A stretch of 64,000 nucleotides of DNA from Hoylesella pleuritidis JCM 14110. GTDB taxonomy: Bacteria > Bacteroidota > Bacteroidia > Bacteroidales > Bacteroidaceae. Location of the stretch: assembly GCF_000613725.1 (NCBI RefSeq), contig NZ_BAJN01000015.1, forward strand, positions 1 to 64,000. The letters are read 5' to 3'. A program made the position numbers and the translations under genes. The notes beneath the pieces were generated by a model. That model was not told the DNA's origin and made no database searches. It worked only from the letters and a program-made list of their open reading frames with translations. Below, piece by piece: positions 9,282 through 17,871 of the stretch. How positions within the stretch are numbered: the stretch's first letter is position 1; each line of letters opens with the position of its first letter.

Positions 9282-10229
9282 ATGTTGCGCTTCATCAAAA
9301 ACTTGCTTACAATCGACCGACAGCCGCGTCGCGGCCTCTTGGCATTAGAATGGGCAATGCTCGTCTATATGCTCTTGACATTCGTTTTGATTTTTTTCAC
9401 CTACACAAAATTGCAGCATCCCGATGCAATGATATGGGGGCGAGTACGCATCATAGCAATGACGGCGATGTTGTGGGGCGCTTATCGGCTACTTCCCTGC
9501 CGTCTGACCCTCATTGCGCGGGTAGCGGCACAGTTGGCATTGCTGGCTTGGTGGTATCCCGACACCTATGAGTTGAATCGTATTTTTCCCAATCAAGACC
9601 ACCTGTTTGCTGCTTGGGAGCAGCAGTTGTTCGGTTTCCAGCCGGCTTATACGTTCTGTAAAGCCGTTCCGAATGCCTTTTTCAGCGAGCTGATGGCTAT
9701 GGGCTACGCTTCTTATTACCCGCTCATCGCCCTCACGGCAGGTTTTTATGCAGCATTCAGATACGATGAGTTCGAACGTGCCTCGTTTGTCATTATGGGA
9801 TCGTTTTTCCTTTATTACGTCATCTTTGTGCTTGTTCCGGTTACCGGTCCGCAATATTATTATGGTGCAATCGGCCTCGACCACGTAGCAAACGGCATCT
9901 TTCCGAATGTGCACGACTATTTCAACACGCATCAAGAGCGGCTTACCTGCCCCGGTTACAGCAGCGGATTTTTCTATCATTTGGTTGAAAACGCTCATCA
10001 AGCAGGCGAGCGTCCCACAGCAGCTTTCCCCAGCAGTCACGTCGGAATCACGACAGTCTTACTGTTGTTAGCGTGGCATAGCCGATGCAAAGCCTTGTTT
10101 TTCACAATGCTTCCATTCTTTATTCTGATGTGTTTCGCCACCGTCTATATCCGAGCCCACTATGTCATCGACGCCGTTGCAGGACTGCTCACCGGCGGAT
10201 TATTCTATTTTGTTCTTAAAAAAAGGTAA
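9282..10229 (+). CDS. PAP2-superfamily membrane phosphatase / inositolphosphotransferase-like protein
   Basis: A 315-residue polytopic membrane protein (about six to eight hydrophobic segments). The C-terminal PAP2 motifs are clear: PSSHVG near residue 252 and YIRAHYVIDAVAGLLTG near residue 290, supplying the conserved His residues. The arrangement, with a long N-terminal membrane part and a TCPGYSSGFFYH loop, resembles Aur1-like sphingolipid head-group transferases. Bacteroidales make sphingolipids, so such a role is possible, but a plain lipid phosphatase is equally compatible. It starts one base after the epimerase stop. Confidence 0.8.
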   Translation: MLRFIKNLLTIDRQPRRGLLALEWAMLVYMLLTFVLIFFTYTKLQHPDAMIWGRVRIIAMTAMLWGAYRLLPCRLTLIARVAAQLALLAWWYPDTYELNRIFPNQDHLFAAWEQQLFGFQPAYTFCKAVPNAFFSELMAMGYASYYPLIALTAGFYAAFRYDEFERASFVIMGSFFLYYVIFVLVPVTGPQYYYGAIGLDHVANGIFPNVHDYFNTHQERLTCPGYSSGFFYHLVENAHQAGERPTAAFPSSHVGITTVLLLLAWHSRCKALFFTMLPFFILMCFATVYIRAHYVIDAVAGLLTGGLFYFVLKKR

Positions 10230-10399
10230 TTTTTTCCTTCTCTTTATTCTATTCGGCTAATTACTTCCATCTTGACATTTTGGCAGAAGATTTTCTTTGC
10301 CGGAGATTAGACGATCGTATTTGAGATAAATAGGATATATCGCCGTAATAACAAATAAGATTTCTGTTGCTTTCTTACTTATATCTCATTTTTAATCGC

Positions 10400-10407
10400 T
10401 ATCTTTG
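10400..10407 (+). promoter_or_regulatory. -7 box TATCTTTG upstream of the 10435 gene
   Basis: The apparent TTG start at 10405 lies inside this promoter element, so translation must begin downstream, at ATG 10435 or 10456. No clear -33 partner at the usual distance was found. Confidence 0.55.
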
Positions 10408-10434
10408 CATAGAATCTTCTATGATGAATGGCGT

Positions 10435-12194
10435 ATGACAATAATATTGACAAATATGAATTTCCTGTTCTTCGACCGATTGCTGGGATGGGTTTTGCTG
10501 ATTGCCTTGATGGCAATCGCCCTACGGGTACCTTTCTTTCGTGATAGAGTCAGACGGTGGATGCGAGGCAAGGAAACCATAAAAATGTCGCAAAAGGAAA
10601 ACAAAGCCGTTATGACAAAAGCTCTGAAAGCACTTAACTGTACTTTGGAATGGGGAAAAGACGATGCAGACCTCATCGGTAAATACGACTTTCAGAGCGG
10701 ACATTTCCGTATTCGCATCAAAGAGAAAGATCCTTATGTGCAACTGTCTTATCTCTTCTTTTTCGAGACCCCGATAGAAAACATTGCGCTGGTGCGTACG
10801 CTTTGCAATCAATGCAACATCAATGCAGAAAGCCTTCGGATGGTTTATACCATCAACTCGGAACAAAGCATTGTGGATGTGCACCTTATCGCAGGACTGA
10901 TGGTGACTGAAAACTACGCCACAGAAATGCTTCGACACACGATGTCGGATATTTTCGCGTGGCAGAATGCTTTTGTCAAACACTTCGGCGAGGCCATCAA
11001 AGACAGCACGCAAGTAGCTTTGACGGATGCAGAAACGGATAATGCTCTTTTCAATCGCGAACTTTATCTACTCAGAGAACAGGAAATGCTGCACCAGATG
11101 GGACAGGAAGACTGGCGACAGAATGCAGATCAGCCGATGAGCATCGGTAGATTGCTCCGTACGTTACTGGAAACGGACAGCGTGTCGCCTGTCCGAATGA
11201 CGTTGAAGGCTCGCGATGGTGTGTCGGAAATAGACAAGGAAAAGAGCTTAGATTATGATTTGGCAGACGCCTGATTGCCGAAGGTCGTTTCGTTCGTAAT
11301 GAGGCAACAATAGGATTAGACTTTTACGATGCCCGAAAGCCCGAACACAGACGACACCTCATAATTGATATCCGACAAGAACGAGGTACTGATGCTTCGC
11401 TTTATTATCGTCTGACTGTGACGCTGGTGCCACTTTCTTTGGGAAAGACCGTCACTGCGGTATCAGCAGAACATCGGCCGAAAGTGTGGAGCATATTGGT
11501 GGCTTATGACCTCAGCACGCCCGAACAGCGGTTGAGCGAGTTCCGGTATATGTGGAAAGAGGCTTTGGAGAAAGCAAAGCAGAACAAAGAAGACGAACTG
11601 AACGATGAACAGCGACTCATCAGCGAGTGTATGGACCCGAAAACGGGATATAATCTCTACCGCGGTAGGATGCTATTCGGTCAGAAACGTTACTTGGAAG
11701 CTCTGCAACATTTGGAGAATGCTTTCATCGTTCTGCATCGCCAATACCACAAAATGGGGCCATCAGCACGGGAAAAGTTTTTCAGCGTGTGTTACTTCAT
11801 AGGCTTCTGTTACAGTGAATTACGACTTTATAAACAAGCATATTACTACCTTGAAATAACTATCCCGTTGCGACGGGTTACTTATACGGAAGAATATATC
11901 AACATTTTAGTTAACAGCCACGATTTCAGGGCTATCGACGTGATAAACGGTCTGTTGACAGAATTGGAGAATGCACAAGCCATCGATGATGACGAAGACA
12001 GTCCACAGGAACATATGATAGGCTTTATCAACTTCCTGAAACGCCGTAAAGCCTATGTTTACATTGATCTCGAACGCTACGACGAGGCAGAGAAACTGTT
12101 GAAAAAAATGCTCGACGAACCTGAGAACAGCGATTTCGCGATCAGCGAACTGGCCTATATTCGGAAACTGAAAGATCGTAACGCCAATCCTTAA
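10435..12194 (+). CDS. Membrane-anchored protein of unknown function, YbjN/TPR-like (single-base frameshift)
   Basis: Not recognised as a named family. One transmembrane helix sits near the N-terminus (LLGWVLLIALMAIALRVPFF), followed by a cytoplasmic region (about residues 50-180) of mixed alpha/beta character that loosely resembles YbjN, and a C-terminal helical part (YLEALQHLENAF, KQAYYYLEITIPL, RYDEAEKLLKKML) that looks like TPR repeats. The frame breaks at a T run, 11259-11261: one added T joins LDYDFGRRLIAEGRFV to the second part without interruption, giving 586 residues. The intervening sequence 11262-11417 is fully coding in the restored frame. It lies 11 bp before the cardiolipin synthase gene and is probably co-transcribed with it. 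Confidence 0.7.
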
Positions 12195-12205
12195 TCCCAT
12201 CGTTC

Positions 12206-13639
12206 GTGGAGTCATTGGTCTACATATACTGGGCACTTATCATCGCTTATACGGCCATTGTGGTCGGAACGATGGTCGCCGTACTGATGGACGACCGGCA
12301 ACCAGTCAAGACAATGACTTGGCTTTTAGTACTTTCATTTATTCCGGTAGCAGGTATCGTGCTTTATTTTTTCTTCGGACAGAATACCCGGAAGGAACGA
12401 CTCATCAGTCAGCGGAGTCTTGATATGCTCTCCAAACGTTCGATGCTGGAGTTTGCCGAACAGCAAAACCTTCACATCCCCGAGCAGCATCGCGCCTTGA
12501 TTCGATTGTTTACGAATCAGAGTTTGGCACTCCCTTTCAAGAATAATGAGGTAGAAATCCATACCGACGGATATGAATTCTTCTTCGCCTTGCTGTCGGT
12601 CATCGGTCGGGCAAGGCATCATATTCATCTCGACACTTATATCATAGAAAACGACCCATTAGGAAATCTCATCGCAGATGCCCTTATCGACAAGGCTCGC
12701 GAGGGCGTAGAGGTGCGTTTCATTTACGACGACGTGGGCTGTTGGCGGGTAAGCAGCGCTTTCTTTGAGCGTATGCGAGACGGCGGAATAGATGTTCACG
12801 CTTTTATGCCGGTACGTTTCCCTGCTTTCACCAGCAAAATGAACTATCGCAATCACCGTAAGTTGTGTGTAGTGGATGGGCGCATCGGCTTCATCGGGGG
12901 TATGAATATAGCGCTGAGATACGTGAAAGGAACGAACAAAAGACCCTGGCGCGACACGCATATACAGGTCGTCGGTGGTGCCGTCTACGGAATCCAGCGA
13001 GCATTTCTCATAGACTGGTATTTCGTAGACCGCACATTGGTATCAGGCCGAGCCTATTATCCCGAATCCGATGGCCGCATTACGAACGACTGTATTGCAC
13101 AAGTGGTAACGAGCAGTCCTATTTCTCCCTGGCCGGACATTATGCAAGGCTATGTCCGAATATTGCTTTCCGCCCGCCGATATGTCTATATGGAGTCGCC
13201 GTATTTCCTCCCCACAGAACCCGTTTTATTTGCAATGCGCACGGCAGCTTTGGCCGGTGTAGATGTCAGACTGATGATTCCGTTGCACTGCGATGCCCGA
13301 ATCGTAGAGTGGGCCAGCCGTTCTTATGTATTGGAAACAGTGAGCTCAGGCGTGAAAATATTCCTTTATAAGACGGGATTCAATCATTCCAAACTCTTGG
13401 TCAGCGATGATAGTCTCGCCACTTGCGGCTCAACGAACGTTGATTTCCGCAGTTTCGAGAATAACTTTGAGTCGAACATCTTCTTTTACGATACGGAGAT
13501 GGCCCTCAGAATGAAAGAAATATTCTTCAAAGACTTACAAGACTGCTTGCCGATCGATCAAGTAACCGATATCGTTCACCGTCCGTTCTTCAAGCGTTTA
13601 TGGGAATCTATCATCCGTTTGCTGTCACCGCTACTGTAA
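12206..13639 (+). CDS. cls: Cardiolipin synthase (phospholipase D family)
   Basis: The enzyme joins two phosphatidylglycerol molecules, or PG and PE, into cardiolipin at the inner membrane. The 477-residue protein has two N-terminal transmembrane helices (PLDNc-type region: VYIYWALIIAYTAIVVGTMVAVLMD and TWLLVLSFIPVAGIVLYFFFGQ). Both HKD motifs are present: HRKLCVVDGRIGFIGG near residue 217 and HSKLLVSDD near residue 393 followed by GSTNVDFRSFENNFE. The start codon is GTG at 12206. Length and order match Cls of the ClsA type. Confidence 0.93.
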   Translation: MESLVYIYWALIIAYTAIVVGTMVAVLMDDRQPVKTMTWLLVLSFIPVAGIVLYFFFGQNTRKERLISQRSLDMLSKRSMLEFAEQQNLHIPEQHRALIRLFTNQSLALPFKNNEVEIHTDGYEFFFALLSVIGRARHHIHLDTYIIENDPLGNLIADALIDKAREGVEVRFIYDDVGCWRVSSAFFERMRDGGIDVHAFMPVRFPAFTSKMNYRNHRKLCVVDGRIGFIGGMNIALRYVKGTNKRPWRDTHIQVVGGAVYGIQRAFLIDWYFVDRTLVSGRAYYPESDGRITNDCIAQVVTSSPISPWPDIMQGYVRILLSARRYVYMESPYFLPTEPVLFAMRTAALAGVDVRLMIPLHCDARIVEWASRSYVLETVSSGVKIFLYKTGFNHSKLLVSDDSLATCGSTNVDFRSFENNFESNIFFYDTEMALRMKEIFFKDLQDCLPIDQVTDIVHRPFFKRLWESIIRLLSPLL

Positions 13640-13646
13640 GAGAATC

Positions 13647-14186
13647 TCAGCCCAGCTTCTGAAAGATACTGAAATTCACGCTACCATAACTGCGATGCTC
13701 AGCAAAATGAGGCTGATCGGAGAAGTCGTTGTGCTTTCCGTGTTCAAAAACGAAGACGCCGTCGGGCTTTAATAAGTCGTATTGAAAAATCAAACGGGGA
13801 ATTGTCGATAGCTCGGGGAGAGCATACGGCGGATCGGCAAAAATGAAATCAAACTGCTGATGACACGTTTTCAGGAATCGGAATACGTCGCCGCGGATAA
13901 GAATATTATGCTCGGTATCGAGCTTTTTCATACATTGACGAATGAAATTGGCGTGCTCTCGGTCGGCTTCTACGCTGACAACAGAGGTGCATCCGCGTGA
14001 AAGGAGTTCCAATGAGATGCTGCCCGTACCCGCAAAAAGGTCAAGTGACACGGCATTTTCAAAGTCGACATAACGTGTGAGTACATTAAAGATGTTCTCT
14101 TTGGCAAAGTCTGTGGTGGGCCGAGCCTTGAAGTTACGGGGGATATCGAAGTGTCTGCCCTTGTAAATTCCGGTTATTATCCTCAT
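13647..14186 (-). CDS. rsmD: 16S rRNA (guanine(966)-N2)-methyltransferase RsmD
   Basis: A 179-residue class I SAM methyltransferase. It has the N-terminal MRIITGIYKGRHFDIP and RPTTDFAKENIFNVL segments, the SAM-binding LDLFAGTGSISLELLSRG, and the catalytic DPPY (FIFADPPYALP). It methylates G966 of 16S rRNA on assembled small subunits. Its ATG overlaps the stop of the DUF3822 gene (ATGA-type overlap), so the two are translationally coupled. It converges with the cardiolipin synthase gene with a 7-bp gap. Confidence 0.93.
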   Translation of the reverse strand: MRIITGIYKGRHFDIPRNFKARPTTDFAKENIFNVLTRYVDFENAVSLDLFAGTGSISLELLSRGCTSVVSVEADREHANFIRQCMKKLDTEHNILIRGDVFRFLKTCHQQFDFIFADPPYALPELSTIPRLIFQYDLLKPDGVFVFEHGKHNDFSDQPHFAEHRSYGSVNFSIFQKLG

Positions 14187-15001
14187 CGTCCTTTGATAAA
14201 CAGCGTCATTAAATCTAACGGCATTCCTTTAATTTGCGTCACCGGAGCACGGTTGAAGTCAGCCGTCGGGTTGATAACATAGGCGTTTTGTAAATAATGT
14301 CGCAGTGCTTCGGTGAGCCATTCGCGGTCGGGGATATCGCCGGCAATGTGCAGTTCATCGCGCTTCGGGTCTAAGGCGAGCTGTTGCCAGACATAGAGCA
14401 AGAAGTAAACAGCATCTCGCGAATGCGGTGCCGAGAAGCAATTGCAGAAACGAAACCGTTTCTTGTCGAAGCTGCAAATATCCAATTTCCCACCGTGGAA
14501 ATACCCGAAGAGTTTTTTTCGTATGCCTGTGAAACTGCGACGATGCAGATACGACCATACCGGTTGCATCAAAGAGACGAACCGCACATCGCTGAAATGA
14601 TCGTCGATGACGAGTTTCAGGTCTTTATTTATAGGGAAAACGGCCACAGCATTGAGGTTTGCAAGGACGTTGCTCAGGATTATATCGCCTCCGAATCCAT
14701 TGAAAGTGTGGTGGTAAAGCTGTGCACACGTAGCCTCTTCAAACTCTTCCAAGGGTATGAGCAGCACCGGCGTATCGAGTAAAACCTGTGCTCTCGGGGT
14801 GCTATGCGACAGCAAATCGGAAGTTTTAAAAGCCTCACGCAGATTGGCAGCCATCGATATTCCGCTCTTAACGATATACGGTTCGAACACCACTTGACTG
14901 TCGACCGTGTTGTCGATAACGGCGAATGCCAGTGCGTTTTCAGTGATTCGCAGCGTGATTCGCGGATGTTTTATAATTCGGTTATTCCCAATTTCCTGCA
15001 T
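14183..15001 (-). CDS. DUF3822 family protein
   Basis: A 272-residue protein of the Bacteroidetes DUF3822 family, function unknown. The fold is thought to be related to actin-like/type IV pilus assembly PilM-like proteins, which I cannot test here. Visible family segments are ITLRITENALAFAVID at the N-terminus and the C-terminal LHIAGDIPDREWLTEALRHYLQNAYVINP. It is commonly found next to rsmD, as here. Its start overlaps the end of the upstream small gene by 20 bp. Confidence 0.82.
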   Translation of the reverse strand: MQEIGNNRIIKHPRITLRITENALAFAVIDNTVDSQVVFEPYIVKSGISMAANLREAFKTSDLLSHSTPRAQVLLDTPVLLIPLEEFEEATCAQLYHHTFNGFGGDIILSNVLANLNAVAVFPINKDLKLVIDDHFSDVRFVSLMQPVWSYLHRRSFTGIRKKLFGYFHGGKLDICSFDKKRFRFCNCFSAPHSRDAVYFLLYVWQQLALDPKRDELHIAGDIPDREWLTEALRHYLQNAYVINPTADFNRAPVTQIKGMPLDLMTLFIKGR

Positions 15002-15464
15002 TATTGTTGCTTGTTGTTATGTCGCCTATCTTCAAACCGGGGTATCGTCCGGCTGCAACGGCTTCCTGAACGAGTGCAGCTACGGCGTTCCGATCAAGTC
15101 CTTTGAGATAAGATGTATACTCCGCAGCACACTCCACCAGCGGAATCTGTCGTCCCGATTTGGTGATTCGGGCAGATGCGGCGAGGTTAAACCGCTTGCC
15201 GCCGGCATAAGGGATGAAGGTAAGCGAGTCTGCAATACATCCCGAACGGACAAGTACGGTAAAGTCGCTGGTGTAAACTCCCGTTGCCGCCCGATACCGT
15301 TCCTCTGCCGTTCGAATCTTCATCAGTCGTTGTTTAACCGCCGCTTCCCGTATATCTCGCTCGCGTTTGAATCTGATCGGCGCATTGATGCTGAGAAAAC
15401 AGACTGCAATCAGGGCCGCAACACACATCGCAAGGAGATAATTATGCTTGATTTGAAAGCTCAT
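14982..15464 (-). CDS. Small membrane-anchored protein of unknown function, first gene of the rsmD operon
   Basis: A 160-residue protein with one N-terminal transmembrane helix (YLLAMCVAALIAVCFLSINAPI), then a charged helix (KRERDIREAAVKQRLMKIRTAEERYRAATGVYTSDFTVLV) that resembles the N-terminal region of pseudopilin-like or type IV pilin-like proteins, and a soluble domain. The open frame extends far upstream to 15923, but that part lies opposite the helicase gene; MSFQIKHNYLL at 15464 is the sensible start. The family is found upstream of DUF3822 and rsmD in related genomes. Function is not known. Confidence 0.65.
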   Translation of the reverse strand: MSFQIKHNYLLAMCVAALIAVCFLSINAPIRFKRERDIREAAVKQRLMKIRTAEERYRAATGVYTSDFTVLVRSGCIADSLTFIPYAGGKRFNLAASARITKSGRQIPLVECAAEYTSYLKGLDRNAVAALVQEAVAAGRYPGLKIGDITTSNNNAGNWE

Positions 15465-15479
15465 TTCAGGATTTATTGC

Positions 15480-15487
15480 TATCTTTG
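15480..15487 (+). promoter_or_regulatory. -7 box TATCTTTG upstream of the 15564 helicase gene
   Basis: It lies between the divergent 15464 and 15564 genes and faces the helicase, giving a leader of about 70 nt. TTTG at 15452-15455 is 24 bp away, longer than usual. Confidence 0.55.
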
Positions 15488-15563
15488 TACGACCTATTTG
15501 ATGCAAAAGTACAAAATAGTTTTGAATTAACGGAACATTATTCAAAAACTCTGATAACATCCG

Positions 15564-17063
15564 ATGATAAATGACGAACTGCTCTTCCGAATCCGAGAGC
15601 AACTCGGTTTTACGCCCACCGATGACCAGACAAATGCACTGCACACGTTTGCTGCTTTTCTGACAGACCGCAATCCACAGTCGGCAATGATTCTTCGGGG
15701 TAGTGCCGGGACAGGAAAGACATCGTTGGCAAGTGCCATCGTGCGTACGATGACAATGCTCAGACAGAAAGTTTTGCTCTTGGCACCTACGGGAAGAGCG
15801 GCCAAAGTTTTCTCCGTCAACAGTGGCTCGGCGGCCTACACCATTCATCACAGAATCTATCGCCAGCGCGCTTACACCGGCACCGACGGTCAATTCAACC
15901 TGAATGACAATCTTTTCGCCCACACCTTATTCATTATCGACGAGGCTTCGATGATTGCTAACGAGGGATTCGGCAACTCATCATTCGGCAGCGGACGATT
16001 GTTAGACGATCTGGTACAATTTGTTTACGGTGGCCACAACTGCCGGATGCTGCTCATCGGCGACAAATCTCAGCTCCCGCCGATAGGAGAAAGTGAGAGT
16101 CCGGCCCTCAGCGACGAGGTGCTGAGCTGCTACGGACTGTACATTTATACGGCAGATCTCAATCAAGTGATGCGGCAAGGCGAAGCAAGCGGCATCCTTC
16201 GGAATGCGAATAACATCAAGAAACAAACCGCAACAGCCCGACACGATCTCTCACCCAATCTTTCTCCCTCAGGAGAGAAGAGCTATCAAGCCTCTGATAT
16301 TTCGTTATTCAAAGTGCAAATACGACTCGACGGGAAATTGTTCAGTGATATTTCCGTCGTCCCCGGCGACGAACTCATCGAACAACTTCATTCGAGTTAT
16401 GCAGAGGTAGGCATCGACGAGACTATCGTTATAACGCGAAGCAACAAACGGGCAAATGTTTATAACCTCGGCATTCGCAATGCTGTGCTGGGTCGCGAAG
16501 AAGAAATCATCACGGGAGATATACTGATGGTGGTAAAGAACAACTATTACTGGACGGAGAAAGAGAAATCGCCCATTGCCTTTATCGCCAATGGCGACCG
16601 GGCCATCGTGCAGCGCGTACGCAACGTTCGGGATGCATACGGATTCCGATTTGCCGACGTGCTGTTGCAGTTTCCCGATTACAACCGTTACGAAATGCAG
16701 ACAACGGTGCTCTTGGACACGCTCAGATCCGAGGCCCCTGCACTGACACGAGAGCAAACCGAACGCCTGTTCAACGAGGTAATGGCCGATTACGACGATG
16801 TACCTACCAAGCAGGAGCGACTGAAAAAGTTGCGACAGGACGACCTTTTCAACGCTATTCAGGTGAAGTATGCCTACGCCGTGACCTGTCATAAGGCCCA
16901 AGGCGGACAGTGGGCGCACGTTTATCTCGACCAGGGATACATCACGTCTGAAATGATGACGCCTGATTACGCACATTGGCTTTACACGGCTTTCACCCGC
17001 GCCACAGAACACTTGTATCTCGTTAATTGGCCGAAAGCACAGCTCGAAGGGGCCGACACATAG
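15564..17063 (+). CDS. RecD/Dda-like SF1 DNA helicase (AAA family ATPase)
   Basis: A 499-residue SF1B-type helicase. It has Walker A GSAGTGKTSL near residue 47, a Walker B IIDEAS, motif III GDKSQLPPI, and the C-terminal UvrD-like CHKAQGGQW and YTAFTRATEHLYLV motifs. It probably acts in DNA repair or recombination as a single-subunit helicase. Oddity: residues about 229-244 (TARHDLSPNLSPSGEKSY) are encoded by a C-rich CTCACC...CTCAGGAGAG segment that matches intergenic palindromes elsewhere in the window, so a repeat seems to have inserted in frame between two normal regions. The following protein sequence continues normally, so the enzyme may still work. Confidence 0.9.
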   Translation: MINDELLFRIREQLGFTPTDDQTNALHTFAAFLTDRNPQSAMILRGSAGTGKTSLASAIVRTMTMLRQKVLLLAPTGRAAKVFSVNSGSAAYTIHHRIYRQRAYTGTDGQFNLNDNLFAHTLFIIDEASMIANEGFGNSSFGSGRLLDDLVQFVYGGHNCRMLLIGDKSQLPPIGESESPALSDEVLSCYGLYIYTADLNQVMRQGEASGILRNANNIKKQTATARHDLSPNLSPSGEKSYQASDISLFKVQIRLDGKLFSDISVVPGDELIEQLHSSYAEVGIDETIVITRSNKRANVYNLGIRNAVLGREEEIITGDILMVVKNNYYWTEKEKSPIAFIANGDRAIVQRVRNVRDAYGFRFADVLLQFPDYNRYEMQTTVLLDTLRSEAPALTREQTERLFNEVMADYDDVPTKQERLKKLRQDDLFNAIQVKYAYAVTCHKAQGGQWAHVYLDQGYITSEMMTPDYAHWLYTAFTRATEHLYLVNWPKAQLEGADT

Positions 17064-17329
17064 GCTCCCGATCTTTATTCACGCAACATCCGTCTTTCAT
17101 CAAGAAGAGCGTTCAGTCGTTTCGGAACCCGAACATTCACCATTTACAACATCATTTCGGCAATAGACAGTTGACAACCAACGATCGGCCAATTTTTTAT
17201 AAAGTCTCCGTCTACCCCCAGTAAAGCCCAATCGATATATTCGTTCGCAACCAAAAACCACATAGGTTACGACCTACAAACTACATTCCCATAACCCATT
17301 GTACATCAAGCACATATAAATCGATCTGC

Positions 17330-17410
17330 AAGTAATGATTAATCACGACGCAAGTAACGCTGAATCGCACTACGATTAATTGTTGATTGCAAGGCGTTTA
17401 ATGGCTAATT
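17330..17410 (+). repeat. TTAACGG-type dispersed repeat, copy 3 (degenerate)
   Basis: Units AATGATTAATCACGACGC, CTACGATTAATTGTTGATTGC and AAGGCGTTTAATGGCTAATTGC keep the family spacing but have lost several CGG triplets. Confidence 0.6.
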
Positions 17411-17470
17411 GCAAAGCAAATCATAACACATTGATTTTCAAACAAATACATATAGGAGAGCTATATCATA

Positions 17471-17573
17471 TTATCCGCTATGCAGATGCACTATCAATAG
17501 GGAACCGTTGGGAGCGAAGTAGACAACCGTACCTAAATGATTACACACCAATTCAACGCCATCGATGTTGCGC
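17471..17573 (+). repeat. Degenerate copy of the long GTTGGGAGCGAAG repeat family
   Basis: It shows in the same order TATCCGCTATGCAGATG, CCGTTGGGAGCGAAGTAGAC, AACCGTACCT and ATTCAACGCCATCGATGTTGCGC. Each matches, with a few changes, the blocks of the left arm at 46974-47076. The 13-mer GTTGGGAGCGAAG is identical. Confidence 0.75.
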
Positions 17574-17701
17574 CATTGCCCATCTCAAACTGCGTCTAAC
17601 CATTCTTACAGGACATTTCATTGTCAATCGAAAAGTGCATTATATATGATTGATTTATTGGAAGATACGGATAGCAGCCTTTCTCAGGACTACCCAGGGA
17701 A

Positions 17702-17746
17702 AATCTTATCCCCCTCACCTCTCCTTTGAGAGAGGGAAGGGGGATG
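17702..17746. repeat. C-rich palindrome CCCTCACCTCTCC / GAGAGAGGG
   Basis: CCCCCTCACCTCTCCTTTGA then GAGAGGGAAGGGGG forms an imperfect hairpin. Similar sequences occur at about 16250, 45480-45660 and 58040. Confidence 0.6.
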
Positions 17747-17871
17747 TAATAGCTATTTAATATGAGGTGATTTTTTCACGATTACTAATTGTTACGGTTT
17801 CGAAAATCTCCAACTCACCGCAAACAAACGGGAGACTTGCGCAACTTGTACCCGTCGGCGACGGGAAACGC

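Larger units (their letters stand above)
17064..17871. other. Gene-free interval rich in dispersed repeats
   Basis: An 808-bp gap between the convergent helicase and sigma-factor genes. It holds a TTAACGG-type repeat (17330-17410) preceded by the companion motif ATCAAGCACATATAAAT (about 17307-17323), a degenerate copy of the long repeat family (17471-17573) and a C-rich palindrome (17702-17746). No coding sequence has support. Confidence 0.7.

Noticed and set aside
10229..10400. Search for a riboswitch between the PAP2 gene and the next gene
   Set aside because: No conserved riboswitch core or terminator/antiterminator pair could be recognised.
15465..15923. Long N-terminal extension of the 14982-15464 minus-strand gene
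   Set aside because: The extension lies antisense to the helicase gene and its sequence (cysteine- and serine-rich) looks like a shadow of that gene; a membrane helix follows directly after the ATG at 15464.
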